A DNA stretch of 64,000 bases from Diphasiastrum complanatum. Taxonomy: Eukaryota; Streptophyta; Lycopodiopsida; Lycopodiales; Lycopodiaceae. This document shows positions 30,906 to 41,947 of the stretch, in pieces. Both the position numbers and the translations under genes were made by a program. Every line of letters starts with the position of its first letter. The first letter of the stretch is position 1. A model generated the notes under the pieces. The model was not told the DNA's origin. It saw nothing but the letters and a program-made list of their open reading frames with translations, and searched no databases. Location: NCBI GenBank assembly GCA_029204225.1, contig CM055115.1, positions 9,856,665-9,920,664 of the forward strand, in the 5' to 3' direction.

Positions 30906-31663
30906 TCCTGGAGGCGAGATTATTGTTGTCAGGATTGGTAAATTTTGTTGTTGATGCCCTCCATCATATGCTAGCACAATTTATTAAGGAATGGTAGTTG
31001 TTGTAATAGTGGAGCATACCCTGGAGAAAGCCGTGCATTTGCCAAAGCTCCTCAGTTATATCCTTAACCCATGAAGGTATTGGAACTGGTCATTTCTCTT
31101 CCAAAACAACTGCCAAAAAAATCCTCTTGGCAAGATTTTGGTGGCCAACTATCTTCCAAGATACCCACACTGACATAAAGGCTTGTTATGTCTATCAACA
31201 GACAAATGTTTTTAGAAAAACGGCCAACTATATGCCTTTACACCCTGTCACAACTGATCAAGCTTTCCAAAAATGTGGGATTGATTATCTTGGACCAATT
31301 AGTCCCATTGCTAGACACACTCAATCTAGATATGTCGTAGTGGCTATAGATTATTGTACCAACTAGAGCTGTTCACAATGCTGATGATCATTCTACCCCA
31401 AAATTTCTCTACAAACAGGTTATCGTGCATTTCGGATGTCCTCTAGAACTTATAAGCGATAGTGACAGTCATTTCCTTAACTCTATCATAGCATTTCTAC
31501 TTTCAAAGTTATTTGTGGTACATCACAAAAGTTTTCCATATTATCCATGATGCAATGGTCAGGCGGAATCCACCAATAAAATATTATGTGGTATTCAACC
31601 CAAGGCCGTCGAGTCTAGCCGATCCAATTGGGAACTGAAACTTCATGTTGCTCTATGGGCCTA
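30906..31663 (+). pseudogene. Gypsy integrase remnant
   Basis: Begins with an RNase H-end like string (NFVVDALHHML), then RFWWPTIFQDTHTDI, CGIDYLGPISPIARHTQSRY (first catalytic D present) and VVVAIDY. Later it is broken by stops and frameshifts. It ends in the LWAY motif exactly at 31663, where the element E LTR begins. It is probably the 3' half of the gypsy whose gag is at 27141. Confidence 0.75.
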
Positions 31664-32150
31664 TGTTACGGCATTTCCCACTCACGGGATCAAAGCTAAG
31701 TGGAAAACAACATAACAAGATATGCACCACTATGTGTTCAGTGTCATGCTGTTACAAGAATGGTCGTACACGTCCCAAACACAAACCTAACTAGGGGATC
31801 CCTGACATGTTTTATCAACCAAGCCGTACCTCTATAGCTAATAGAGGTTTTCCAGGACACTAGAGACATAGCCTATAAAGGGTTATACTCACATCCTCAG
31901 TCTTCTTGAAACTCACGACCTGCACTAATGATATCTTGCTCGCTTGCGAAGTTCCAGAGCTACCTCCTCCTCATATTCTCCATGAGGATCTCTTCCAGAA
32001 TCCTTGATGATATCATTTAAGTTCTCTTACACATACTCTAGCAACAGATCGGGAAGCCCTAGATGCAATTCAGTATATTAGGTAAAGGATCCTCCTAACT
32101 CTTTCCACGTAGAATCTTCACTCAACTCATACAATACAAGGGAACTAGAG
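31664..32150 (-). repeat. Element E 3' LTR, distal part
   Basis: First 487 plus-strand bases of the left LTR, from TGTTACGGCATTTCCC to ..GGAACTAGAG, interrupted by Copia-2. The uninterrupted sequence is at 46929-47417 (GGAACTAGAGTCGGCATT). Confidence 0.85.
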
Positions 32151-32803
32151 TGTGAAAAATTGTCAACTAGTAGTATTTTCCTAACTTGAGATTTTGTAGG
32201 CCTATGGCCAAATAAAAGTTAGAGATAGGTTCATACATGTATGTAGAGGCCCAAAGTATGTGTACACTACTTTTGAGGTCACATTAATTAGAGGAGGTCG
32301 AGTGTGGAGCTCTTCTATTGGCTCATAATTTGGTGCATTCCTATTTGACCAAATTTCTAGGTATATGGGTGAATCCTATTGGACCCCAATTTTAGCCTAT
32401 CATAAGACAAGTGGCCAAGAGGCACTATGGCTGCTATAAATAGCCATCTCCACGAGTATGTACACATCTCATTTTCATTCTATTGAATGAATGTTATGCT
32501 CTTTGAAGGTCCATCTTCTTCTCTCTCACTTTTTTGTTCATATCTTGCATTCTAGCCACTAGAATTGTGATTTCTTTGTTGCTATGGCTTCACACGTGTG
32601 AAATGCAGGTTGTAGGCTCTGAAGTACGGACAGGGACAGCAAGTTTCTGTTTGTGGAAGCTTATGATCAGATTTTGATGTTTAGTTGATGTTTAGTATGC
32701 TTAACATCACAATTTCTATCATTTTTTCAATCTAGATGTGCATAACTTCCATGGCCAAGATCTTTATGAAACTTTAGCATCTTTTGGATCTGAGTTTTTC
32801 ACA
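32151..32803 (+). repeat. Copia-2 5' LTR
   Basis: TG..CA, 653 bp, TATA box TATAAATAG at 32435-32443. Differs from Copia-1 LTRs at three or more sites. Confidence 0.95.
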
Positions 32804-32815
32804 TGGTATCAGAGC
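32804..32815 (+). promoter_or_regulatory. Copia-2 primer-binding site (tRNA-iMet)
   Basis: TGGTATCAGAGC immediately after the 5' LTR. Confidence 0.95.
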
Positions 32816-33412
32816 ATTAGGCGGCCAAATGTGCAGGTTTTGCCAGATTTAGAAGAGATTTGTGGGCGAGTTTGCTTTTGTAGCATTCCAATCAAGTTTC
32901 TAGCTAAAAATCTTGTTGATTTATGTGTAGAAATTGGATCTTTGTGATCAAAACATCATTTGTATGCATTTCAATTGAAGTAGGGCGAATTCCCTCTGTA
33001 CTTATCAGAATAAGGAGACAAAAATTGTTTTGGAAAGAGGGAGATGCAAGATCCAACAAGATCCTATTAGTTTTCCATTCTAGCATATAGTTTTTTGATT
33101 CAATTTCTTGCTTCTTCATGTCAAAAACTTCAAAATTGATGTAACCCTCTGATTTTCAGTTTGCTGAATGATTCAAGAGTGTATTTCAATCTTAGGAGTG
33201 AGGGAAAAGCAAGTATATTGAGGTTTGGTCTTGGTTTGATCAAGAAATCATAAAACTAGTGGCTAAAATTAAGGAAAAAGTGAGGAAAAGAGAGAAAAAG
33301 TAAGGTTTTAGGTTCCAAATCTTTGTGATTTCTTCTTGTGTTTCATTTGTTGATTCAAGAGAGTGCTTAGTGCATTGGAACAGGTCAAAGATCAGAGATC
33401 AATCATTGCAAC
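32816..33412 (+). other. Copia-2 untranslated leader
   Basis: Same leader as 19928-20524 of Copia-1 with a few substitutions; no gene expected. Confidence 0.75.
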
Positions 33413-36400
33413 ATGGCTACAAATGGAGGCTACATGTTGGAAAGCAATGATAGGCTTACCTCCCTCAACTATTCTACTTGGAAAGTAAGGATGGAGTCTT
33501 TGCTTGAGATGAATGAGTTGATGGATATTGTTGTAGGTGTGGAGGAGAGACCTTTGGCACCTCAAGAACAATTGAGGTATGACAAGAGGGCAAAGAAAGC
33601 CCTTCACATGATCAAGATGAATGTGACAAATGAGCTTATCAAAGAGGTTGGTAAGTGCACATCATCTAGTGAAGCTTGGGAAGCCTTGAAGAAGGTTTAT
33701 GAATCCAAGTCTACTTCTAGAGTGTTGACTTTAAGAAGGCAAATCTTTTCTTGTATGCAAAAGAAGAGTGAGAATGGACATGCTTTTGTTTTGAGAGTTA
33801 AAGCATTGAATGATGAGTTAGCATGCATTAATGATGGCATAAATAATGAGGAGCTTGTTCAAGTGATTCTCAATGGCTTGTTGGATGATCATGCTAATCT
33901 TGTTCAAAGTTATGCTATCCAAAAATGTTTACCAAGTGTTGGAGACTTGCAAGAGGTCTTGTTGGCTGAAGAATTCAGGTTGCAAGCAAGAGTGGGAGCA
34001 TCTTCTACATCTCAAGGAGGAGAAGAGGAGGCAATGTTCTCTAAAGGCAAGTTCAAGGGCAAAGGTAAAAGCAATTGGTCTAAAGGGCAAGACCAAGGTG
34101 AGCACTCTACTTTTGGCAAAAAGAAGGATAGATCTAAGCTAAAATGTTTCTATTGTGGAGTCAAAGGGCATTTTGCTAGTGATTGTTTTAAGAAAAAGAG
34201 GGATCAAGGGGAAAAGCAAACCAATCTAACTATTGATGAGGGTGGGGATGAGCTTCTTTCAAATGATGCTTTTGTTATGTCATCTTGCTTGTTGGCTAAT
34301 CATGGAGACATTGATCCTTGGTGGATTGATAGTGGAGCCACTTCTCATATGACATATCATAAAGAGTATTTTTCATCTTTAATGGCATTTGATGGTGATA
34401 GGAAGGTAATCTATACCGCAAATGATGGTGAGTGTGCAATCAAGGGGATTGGCACAATTCCTATTTCACTTTCTACAAATAGGAATATAGAATTGAAAGA
34501 TGTTTTGCTCATTCCATCCATTACCAAGAACTTACTTAGTGTAAGCCAAATGCTTGACAAAGGATTCAAAGTTGAGTTTGATGGTGATGCTTGCTTGATC
34601 AAAAAGGGGTGTAGTATCATTGCAAAAGGGAAAAGGCAAGGGAAATTGTTCAAGCTTGATGCATGTGTTGTTGCTAACCAAGTTGGATGCATGGCAAATG
34701 AACAAATGTCAATTCAAGAGGTATGGCATAAAAGGATGGGACATCTCAACTACAAGGCCTTGGAGGTAATAGCCAAAAAGGAGGTAGTAAGGGGACTTCC
34801 CAAGTCTCTTACTTGCTTGAATCATGTTTGTGAAGAATGTGCTTTGTCTAAATCACATAGATTGCCATATACTAGATCTATATCTAGATCTAAGATGCCT
34901 TTTTCTCTCTTGCATTCGGATATTCATGGTGTTACTACAATTAGCAATGGAGGTGCTAAGATGTATGTAACTTTCATTGATGATTTTAGTAGATTTTGTT
35001 GGGTTTATCTACTAAAGAGCAAGGATGAGGTGTTTGATGTGTTTGTCAAGTTCAAAGTTGCTATTGAGACTCAATTTACAACCAAAATCAAATGCTTGAG
35101 GAGCGACAATGGTGGTGAATACATTTCTAACAAATTCAAAGCCTTTTGCGATGAGCATGGGATCAAGAGGGAGTACACATGTCCAAGAACACCACAACAA
35201 AATGGAGTGGCCGAGAGGAAGAATAGAACCTTGTGTGAGAGTGCAAAGGCAATGAGATTGAATGCTAATCTTCCTAAACCTTTTTGGAGTGATGCTTTGT
35301 TGTGTGCAAATTTCCTATGCAATAGATGGCCAAGTGTTGTATTGGAAGGAAAAACCCCTTTTGAAGCTTTGTTTGGTACGAAGCCTAATGTCAAGTTTCT
35401 AAGAACTTTTGGATGCATTTGCTACTTCAACATTACTCTTGATGATAGAACTAAGGAGGATCCATCTTCAAGAAAGGGCATTTTTGTTGGTTATAGTGAA
35501 GTAAGCAAAGCATATAGGATTTATGTTCCTTCAATCAAGAAAGTGTTCACAAGTAGGGATGTCATTTTTGATGAAGGTAACATTCCAAAAGTTGTTTCAA
35601 GTGATGATGGTGTTGTTGCAACTAATGTGCTTGATGACAATGGAGTTGATGACACATTGGATGTGGATGTTGAAGAAGCCTCTTCAAGTCAAATTCCAAG
35701 GAGAACTCCAAGGCATAAAGTGAAACCCTCAAGGCTCACTTATGATGGCAAAGGTAAGCAAGTGGTGGATGGATCCAACTATGCTTTCCTAACTTCTTTT
35801 GATGTACCTTCATGTGTAGATGAAGCAAGGCAAGAAGAGGAATGGATCCAAGCAATGGATCTTGAGTTTGAAGCACTTATGAAGAACAACACATGGAGAT
35901 TGGTGGAGCTTCCAAAGGGCAAAAGTGCAATTGGATGCAAATGGATCTTCAAGGTAAAGACAAATCAAGATGGATCTATCAACAAGTTGAAGGCAAGGTT
36001 GGTGGCTAAAGGTTATGCTCAAGAGCATGGCATTGACTATGAGGAAACCTTTGCACCCGTGGCAAAGATGGTGAGCATAAGAGTAATCATTTCCCTTGCA
36101 ACTCTTTATGGATGGGATCTTTGGCAATTAGACATTTCTAATGCTTTCTTGAATGGTGATCTTGAAGAGGAAGTCTACATGGAGCAACCCGAGAGCTATG
36201 TTTCTCATAGCAAGCCTAATCATGTGTGTTTTCTACAAAAAAGTTTGTATGGTCTTAAGCAAGCACCAAGGAGTTGGTATGCTAGGCTTAACTCTTTTCT
36301 ACTTTCTCAAAACTTCACTATGAGTGAGTATGATCATTCACTTTACTTTAGAATTAGTGCTAATGATGTTACAATCCTTCTAATTTATGTGGATGACATT

Positions 36401-37363
36401 ATTTTAAGTGGAGGGAACAAGGAAGATATAGAAGATATCAAGAAAGCACTAAAAAAGGAATTTGAAGTGCATGATCTTGGTCTTTTGAGCTATATCTTAG
36501 GAATAGAAGTAATTAGAACTTCTCAAATCACTTTTATTTCACAAGAGAAGTATGCTATTTCTATTCTCAATAGATTTCATATGGTAGATGCAAATCCTAT
36601 TGATACACCTATGGAATCACATGTAAAGCTAACTATAAGAGGTAATGAAAGATCCTTCGAGGACATTACTCTCTATAGGAAGCTAATAGGTTCTCTTATA
36701 TATCTAACCATCACAAGACCTGATTTATCTTATTGTGTTGGTAGATTAAGCCAATTCATGCAAGATCCTAGCATAGAACATTGGAAACTAGGAAAGAGGA
36801 TCTTGAGATACATCTCGGGAACAAAAGATTTTGGCATTGTTTATAGAGGCTCATCACCTAACTTATTTGGTTTTTCAGATTCAGATTTTGCAGGAGACCT
36901 TATGGATAGAAAATCCATAAATGCACATGCTATTTTCATAGGTGATGGAGCTATCTCATGGATGTCGAAGAAACAAGCAACTATATCACTTTCTTCTAGT
37001 GAGGCCGAGTACAAAGCTTTGACATCATGCACAAAGGAGATGGTGTGGATCAAGAGGATGATTATGGAGCTTCATTTGCTGGATTTTTCAGAGAGTCCAA
37101 TCATCTTTTGTGACAACCTTTCAGCCCAAAGTCTAGCAAGCAATCCGGTTTTCCATGCAAGGAGCAAACATATCGAGGTGGCTTACCATTTTGTGAGAGA
37201 ACAAGTGTTGGCAAAAGAGATCAAGCTTGAACATGTCCCATCAAAGGAATGTGTGGCTGATATCTTTACCAAAGCATTGGGAAAGGACTTATTTTTCAAG
37301 CATAGAACAAGTCTTGGTGTACTTTCTAAATCTATGCTAAAACTAGTTGAAGAGGGAGTGTGA
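33413..37363 (+). CDS. Gag-Pol polyprotein of Copia-2, 1316 aa, intact
   Basis: Same length and domain order as the Copia-1 product. Six residues differ: S121N, T342A, S722G, K808E, F859L and Q1221H (Copia-1 to Copia-2). None touches a catalytic position. F859L lies in the conserved KFKARLVAKGY segment at the start of RT and might be mildly harmful. Zinc knuckle, DSGA protease, D-D-E integrase, YVDD and RNase H residues are all present. The stop again falls five bases inside the 3' LTR (37361-37363). Confidence 0.97.
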   Translation: MATNGGYMLESNDRLTSLNYSTWKVRMESLLEMNELMDIVVGVEERPLAPQEQLRYDKRAKKALHMIKMNVTNELIKEVGKCTSSSEAWEALKKVYESKSTSRVLTLRRQIFSCMQKKSENGHAFVLRVKALNDELACINDGINNEELVQVILNGLLDDHANLVQSYAIQKCLPSVGDLQEVLLAEEFRLQARVGASSTSQGGEEEAMFSKGKFKGKGKSNWSKGQDQGEHSTFGKKKDRSKLKCFYCGVKGHFASDCFKKKRDQGEKQTNLTIDEGGDELLSNDAFVMSSCLLANHGDIDPWWIDSGATSHMTYHKEYFSSLMAFDGDRKVIYTANDGECAIKGIGTIPISLSTNRNIELKDVLLIPSITKNLLSVSQMLDKGFKVEFDGDACLIKKGCSIIAKGKRQGKLFKLDACVVANQVGCMANEQMSIQEVWHKRMGHLNYKALEVIAKKEVVRGLPKSLTCLNHVCEECALSKSHRLPYTRSISRSKMPFSLLHSDIHGVTTISNGGAKMYVTFIDDFSRFCWVYLLKSKDEVFDVFVKFKVAIETQFTTKIKCLRSDNGGEYISNKFKAFCDEHGIKREYTCPRTPQQNGVAERKNRTLCESAKAMRLNANLPKPFWSDALLCANFLCNRWPSVVLEGKTPFEALFGTKPNVKFLRTFGCICYFNITLDDRTKEDPSSRKGIFVGYSEVSKAYRIYVPSIKKVFTSRDVIFDEGNIPKVVSSDDGVVATNVLDDNGVDDTLDVDVEEASSSQIPRRTPRHKVKPSRLTYDGKGKQVVDGSNYAFLTSFDVPSCVDEARQEEEWIQAMDLEFEALMKNNTWRLVELPKGKSAIGCKWIFKVKTNQDGSINKLKARLVAKGYAQEHGIDYEETFAPVAKMVSIRVIISLATLYGWDLWQLDISNAFLNGDLEEEVYMEQPESYVSHSKPNHVCFLQKSLYGLKQAPRSWYARLNSFLLSQNFTMSEYDHSLYFRISANDVTILLIYVDDIILSGGNKEDIEDIKKALKKEFEVHDLGLLSYILGIEVIRTSQITFISQEKYAISILNRFHMVDANPIDTPMESHVKLTIRGNERSFEDITLYRKLIGSLIYLTITRPDLSYCVGRLSQFMQDPSIEHWKLGKRILRYISGTKDFGIVYRGSSPNLFGFSDSDFAGDLMDRKSINAHAIFIGDGAISWMSKKQATISLSSSEAEYKALTSCTKEMVWIKRMIMELHLLDFSESPIIFCDNLSAQSLASNPVFHARSKHIEVAYHFVREQVLAKEIKLEHVPSKECVADIFTKALGKDLFFKHRTSLGVLSKSMLKLVEEGV
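37349..37358 (+). promoter_or_regulatory. Copia-2 polypurine tract
   Basis: GAAGAGGGAG abutting the 3' LTR, overlapping the last Pol codons as in Copia-1. Confidence 0.85.
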
Positions 37364-37992
37364 AAAATTGTCAACTAGTAGTATTTTCCTAACTTGAGAT
37401 TTTGTAGGCCTATGGCCAAATAAAAGTTAGAGATAGGTTCATACATGTATGTAGAGGCCCAAAGTATGTGTACACTACTTTTGAGGTCACATTAATTAGA
37501 GGAGGTCGAGTGTGGAGCTCTTCTATTGGCTCATAATTTGGTGCATTCCTATTTGACCAAATTTCTAGGTATATGGGTGAATCCTATTGGACCCCAATTT
37601 TAGCCTATCATAAGACAAGTGGCCAAGAGGCACTATGGCTGCTATAAATAGCCATCTCCACGAGTATGTACACATCTCATTTTCATTCTATTGAATGAAT
37701 GTTATGCTCTTTGAAGGTCCATCTTCTTCTCTCTCACTTTTTTGTTCATATCTTGCATTCTAGCCACTAGAATTGTGATTTCTTTGTTGCTATGGCTTCA
37801 CACGTGTGAAATGCAGGTTGTAGGCTCTGTAGTTTCTGTTTGTGGAAGCTTATGATCAGATTTTGATGTTTATTTGATGTTTAGTATGCTTAACATCACA
37901 ATTTCTATCATTTTTTCAATCTAGATGTGCATAACTTCCATGGCCAAGATCTTTATGAAACTTTAGCATCTTTTGGATCTGAGTTTTTCACA
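37359..37992 (+). repeat. Copia-2 3' LTR with 19-bp net deletion
   Basis: 634 bp. The stretch AAGTACGGACAGGGACAGC found in the three other LTRs is missing around 37828, and one substitution (GTTTATTTGATG) lies near 37873. Ends TTTTTCACA, followed by GAGTCGG. Confidence 0.9.
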
Positions 37993-40142
37993 GAGTCGGC
38001 ATTATGTCTAACTCTGAATAGTCTATCTCCAACTAGGAGATGTCTATGGAAATTCTTGGAATAGAAATAATGATAAACCCTTCCATTTCTACTCAACTGG
38101 CAGAAGTCACCTGTTAGAGGTAGCTATCCCAATCCTAACCCAGTCATAACAGTCCAGGCCTAGATCTCATCCTAATAGCACTTTGAAGTTCTATGGAGCG
38201 TGTTGCTACCAAGACCCATGAGTCATTCATTCTAATGTACACGGATGTTTTGACTCTAAATCCCTCATTATCAACTTGAATGGCTAAATCCCCAGCCCTT
38301 ACAATTCCAATGGTGGTGTCTAATGATATCAGTTCTAGTGAAGCCCATCCAATTATTTCGACTACGCGGCAATACCTCCTTGGGTTTGAGGTGTAGGCCA
38401 TATACTAGTTGACTGCTTCTCTGACATGTCAAGCTCTCAATATAACTAACACCCCTCAATGAATAATCATTCACATAAACATCTATGCATGTGTGGGCTT
38501 CCAACATTTCAAGAAGAGGATCAGAATACAAACATCTCTAGTCCTACCATAATCTAGCAGTGGTAATATGCAGGGCTTTGGAGTTGCTAGGATCTCTGCT
38601 AATCTAGCAGCACCAAAGATGGACACAACCGTTGTTGGTACATTATTTTCAGGCCTGTAAGGATGTTGATATACATATAAGGTGTAGCAGTGTACGGAAT
38701 ATTAGGACCTATGGGAGGGCTTGGACGAAACATTCTCAATGCTTATTGTCATTAGGTAGTGAATCATGGCTCTATTATATGACCCTTTCCCAAAGTATTC
38801 GTTAAGTACACCCCTTCCATCTAAATAGTCATAGGAGCTATTCAAGTGTAGCGTGCAATTTCCCAACGATCTTGGTTAGTTGATAGCTGACAGTCAAAAG
38901 TCAATAATCGTGTGTTCCAACGTCTTATCTTGACTATTGTGGTTCTAGATGAAGACCGACAATAGGTTTGTTCTTAACTCATGTAGTGTGTTCCAACCAC
39001 AGTGAGGTTAACCTCACTCCTGTGTTCCAAGGAGACGAGTATGACTTGCTCAACTCATTCATCACATTCACTCAAGCAACATTTCTTAAACGCTTTCTCC
39101 ATCCATTCAAACAAAAGGCAATCATTCTGAGCAAACTAGCAATCTTGTTAGAGTCTAAAACTATCATCACCTCAAATCACAACTATCCTGCATTTAACTT
39201 TCTCCTGAGACATAACAATACACTGTCTACGAGTTCTTTTAGCATGCTATAATCTTTCTTTATGAAGACATGGAAGTAAACAGTATGCATTAAAGATTTT
39301 TCAATATGAGATTGTAATCACTTCTGCGACATCTATGACATACACAATTGCATCATCTATCACAGATTGAATACGCAGGTAGCAGAGTGTGAGAACAAGA
39401 TGAGGAAACTTACATGTGAGGTTCTCTTCTCAGGTCTCGTCCAGCTCCAGCCCGCAGGAAATCAGAGACCAATCATGCAAAGGTTAGGCTTCCGGGAGTG
39501 TGTAGTGTTGCTGGAGTTCACCTTGTAGACACCAAGAAGTGTTGCTCCTAAGTGCAGACTGGTTGCCAGAATGACTGATAGCCATGCAAGATCCAAAGTG
39601 AGCTCATGCAGTTCATGGGCAGCTTGATATCGGCTTCCTCATCAGTCTTCTACAAACTGTGTTTAGGAAGTTTCAATCGACAAAGCAACAAAGACAACAT
39701 CCTTCGATTGCTCCATAGCAGACAACAATGACAACTCTATTTCAATGATGGCTCTTCAACGATAATCAGACATACATTCTCAATGGGTCCCCATATCAGT
39801 GATGGAGTTAACATTTGCTCAAATCAGTCCTAGGATTTGGAATTATTCTCACTCAGGATATCCATTGCTAATAGCGATTCCTCACTGGTTTTAGTAGCCT
39901 GATAACAAAGCTCTCACTCTCTCATAGACCGATGTTTGATCTTCAGTATTCAAACATCTGTGGAATGCACTTAATTAGCAGGAATACGTACAAGTCATCA
40001 TGCAGAACTTCCTCAGAATCATTGAAAAGTCTATACTCAGATTTGCACATATGGATCAGTGCTTTGATAGGAGTCATTATGAAATTAGTTATCTCATCAC
40101 TATATAGATATAGATAAAAGTATACTGAGAATCCATACTTCA
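37993..40142 (-). repeat. Element E 3' LTR, main part
   Basis: Continues the left LTR after Copia-2. Collinear with 47415-49570. Divergence from the right LTR is uneven: by eye about 4-8% over 37993-38940 but about 1% over 38950-40142. Contains ORF 1 (38401-38144) in sense, the second frame 38531-38271 (CIDVYVNDYSLRGVSYIES), and the antisense 94-aa frame 38968-39252. Confidence 0.85.
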
Positions 40143-40197
40143 AGGTATATTACACTTAGAACAATCTATATTTACAATTCATTGATCTACTAGACAT

Positions 40198-40689
40198 CTA
40201 TCCGATGTGGTGGGTAGGTGACAACAGTTGTCCCCTAGCATAAACACCCATAAATGTGGTGATCTTGTGTTGTAGTCTCCTTGGCACACTTCGTTTCGCT
40301 GGCTCAAAGTAAGCATATGTTGTTTTCGTGATTGGGATCACTTTTGGAATGTCATCCAATATTCTCTCATCTATGATATTTACATTAAAGAAGATGTTGT
40401 CTTGATCGTAGTGTGATCTACATAGGCTGTCATATTCACAATCCACAAGAATTCTCTTTACTAGGTCAAGCTCCCACATAAAAGATAGATAGGACAAGTC
40501 ATCCTGACTCTCCCACTCCCACAACTGTCGAGTGTCTATCTGGGCATCTTTCGTCTTTGTGTCCCAAGTGAAACTTCTTGCTTTGGCATGTATAATCTCT
40601 GCCACTGGTAAGGATAGTCCTAGTCCCCATTCTTCAATAATTGTGCTGCATAGTTTAGGGTGGTGGTCCACTCTGATAGGTTTGTCCAT
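40198..40689 (-). CDS. Extra ORF of element E between integrase and 3' LTR, 163 aa
   Basis: Sense-strand frame starting MDKPIRVDHHPKLCSTIIEE and ending LLSPTHHIG, 55 bp short of the 3' LTR and about 110 bp after the integrase stop. Acidic and Trp-rich (RQLWEWESQ, FMWELDLVK); no signal peptide, transmembrane helix or zinc motif. Plant gypsy elements sometimes carry env-like or 'additional' ORFs here, but I see no env features. It is uninterrupted, while pol around it is broken, which suggests either a more recent origin or chance. Family unknown. Confidence 0.4.
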   Translation of the reverse strand: MDKPIRVDHHPKLCSTIIEEWGLGLSLPVAEIIHAKARSFTWDTKTKDAQIDTRQLWEWESQDDLSYLSFMWELDLVKRILVDCEYDSLCRSHYDQDNIFFNVNIIDERILDDIPKVIPITKTTYAYFEPAKRSVPRRLQHKITTFMGVYARGQLLSPTHHIG

Positions 40690-40797
40690 TTCCTCTCGCT
40701 CTTCCTATTATATATTTTTTCTTCTTTTTATTTTTCTCAAACTTGAAAGTAAAATACAACAATATTATATACTCTACACGTAAGGCACTCGCCCTTC

Positions 40798-41765
40798 TCA
40801 ACTATAGTATGGTTTGATTTTATCGATGTTGTTTTGGTGCTTAAACACCTCACCCTGCAAATCCACCAGCTTCATTGTTTTGTTCTCATAAAGTTTCTTC
40901 ACAATGTAGGGTCCGCTCCATCTAAAAGTCAACTTTTGGGAATTAAGGTCATGATGAGGATCTCGAAAGAGCACTAGTTGGTTTAGAATGAAGGAATATC
41001 CTTTTATCTTTCGGTCATGGATTAGTTTCATACGTTTCTTGAATGTCTCTTGATGGACTAGGGAAGCCAGTCTTTCCTCATCTAACTCTTGCAATGTCTC
41101 AATACGTTGCTGCATAGATTCTTTTATACCTAAATCGTGTGTCATGGCAAATCTTAGCATCAGTAGCTCTATTTCTATGGGTAAGACACATTCTTGTCCA
41201 TAGACCAGAAAGAATGGTGTATGGTTTGTGCTAGTTTTAAAAGATGTGTTATAGGCCCACAATGCTGTGTACGATTTCTTATCCCAATCTTTCTAGGTTT
41301 CAGAAACAGTCTTCTTGATGACTCCTATCAACTGTTTTTAGTACTCTCAGCCTGTCCTTTGGCTTGAGGATGATATGGAATGCTCTTCTTGTGTTTAATA
41401 CTCAGTTGTTCGGTGAGGTTTTCTATTGTCTTTTTCAAGAAATGGGTTTCTAGGTCTGACACTAACTCTTTAGGGGCTCCAAAGCTCCCTATAAACTATT
41501 CTAAAATAAACCAGGCTATTTCTTTGGCATTGTCTTTGGCTACAACTCTTGCTTCAGCCCATTTGGTAAAGTAGGTTGTAGCTACTATGATGTAGCTTTT
41601 TCGTGAGGAGGAAGCTGGGTGGAAGGGCCCCACAAAATCTATTCCCCACTTCTCAAATGGCAGGCATGCTTGTATAGGGACTAGGGATCTTGCTCTATCT
41701 TTTGGGGGGTTTGTCCTTTGAAAAATATCACAATGTTTCACATAATCATGAGAGTCCCTAAACAA
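40798..41765 (-). pseudogene. Element E integrase
   Basis: 41765-41496 carries the zinc-domain tail (HCDIFQRTNPPKDRA) and WGIDFVGPFH (first D). Then, in another frame at 41500-41310, KELVSDLETHF (second D) and AKGQAEST (E). Then 41262-40798 carries the C-terminal part (WAYNTSFKTSTNHTPFFLVYG) ending FRWSGPYIVKKL and KIKPYYS. All three catalytic residues are recognisable, but frameshifts and stops near 41310 and 41496 break it. RG in the usual VSDRGTHF is LE. Confidence 0.85.
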
Positions 41766-41947
41766 TGTTGGTCACCAGTATCCAACTCTTAATATTTTTT
41801 GTCCTGTCAATCGGCCAGCAAAATGCCCACCACATGCAGAATCATGACACTCTTCTAGGATGAATACAACCTCATCTTGAGTCACACATCGACGATGGAT
41901 CCCATCCACTCCTTTTCTATACAGAACCCCAGCTATCAGAGAGAATT
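41766..41947 (-). pseudogene. Element E RNase H-integrase linker
   Basis: Degenerate frames joining the RNase H end to the integrase zinc domain; on minus it includes CHDSACGGHFAGRL-like sequence typical of the integrase head (H..GHFA). No separate gene. Confidence 0.5.

Larger units (their letters stand above)
32151..37992 (+). mobile_element. Copia-2: full-length sister of Copia-1, 5842 bp
   Basis: LTRs 32151-32803 (653 bp) and 37359-37992 (634 bp). The internal 4555 bp is the same length as in Copia-1. It is inserted into the left LTR of element E; the intact site is at 47413. The expected duplicate TAGAG is complete on the left but only GAG remains on the right, so two bases were lost there. 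The 3' LTR has a 19-bp net deletion at about 37828. Element-specific variants (AGGTATATGGG, GAAGGTCC, CAGATTTTG) are shared by both its LTRs, so it is an independent insertion. Confidence 0.96.
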
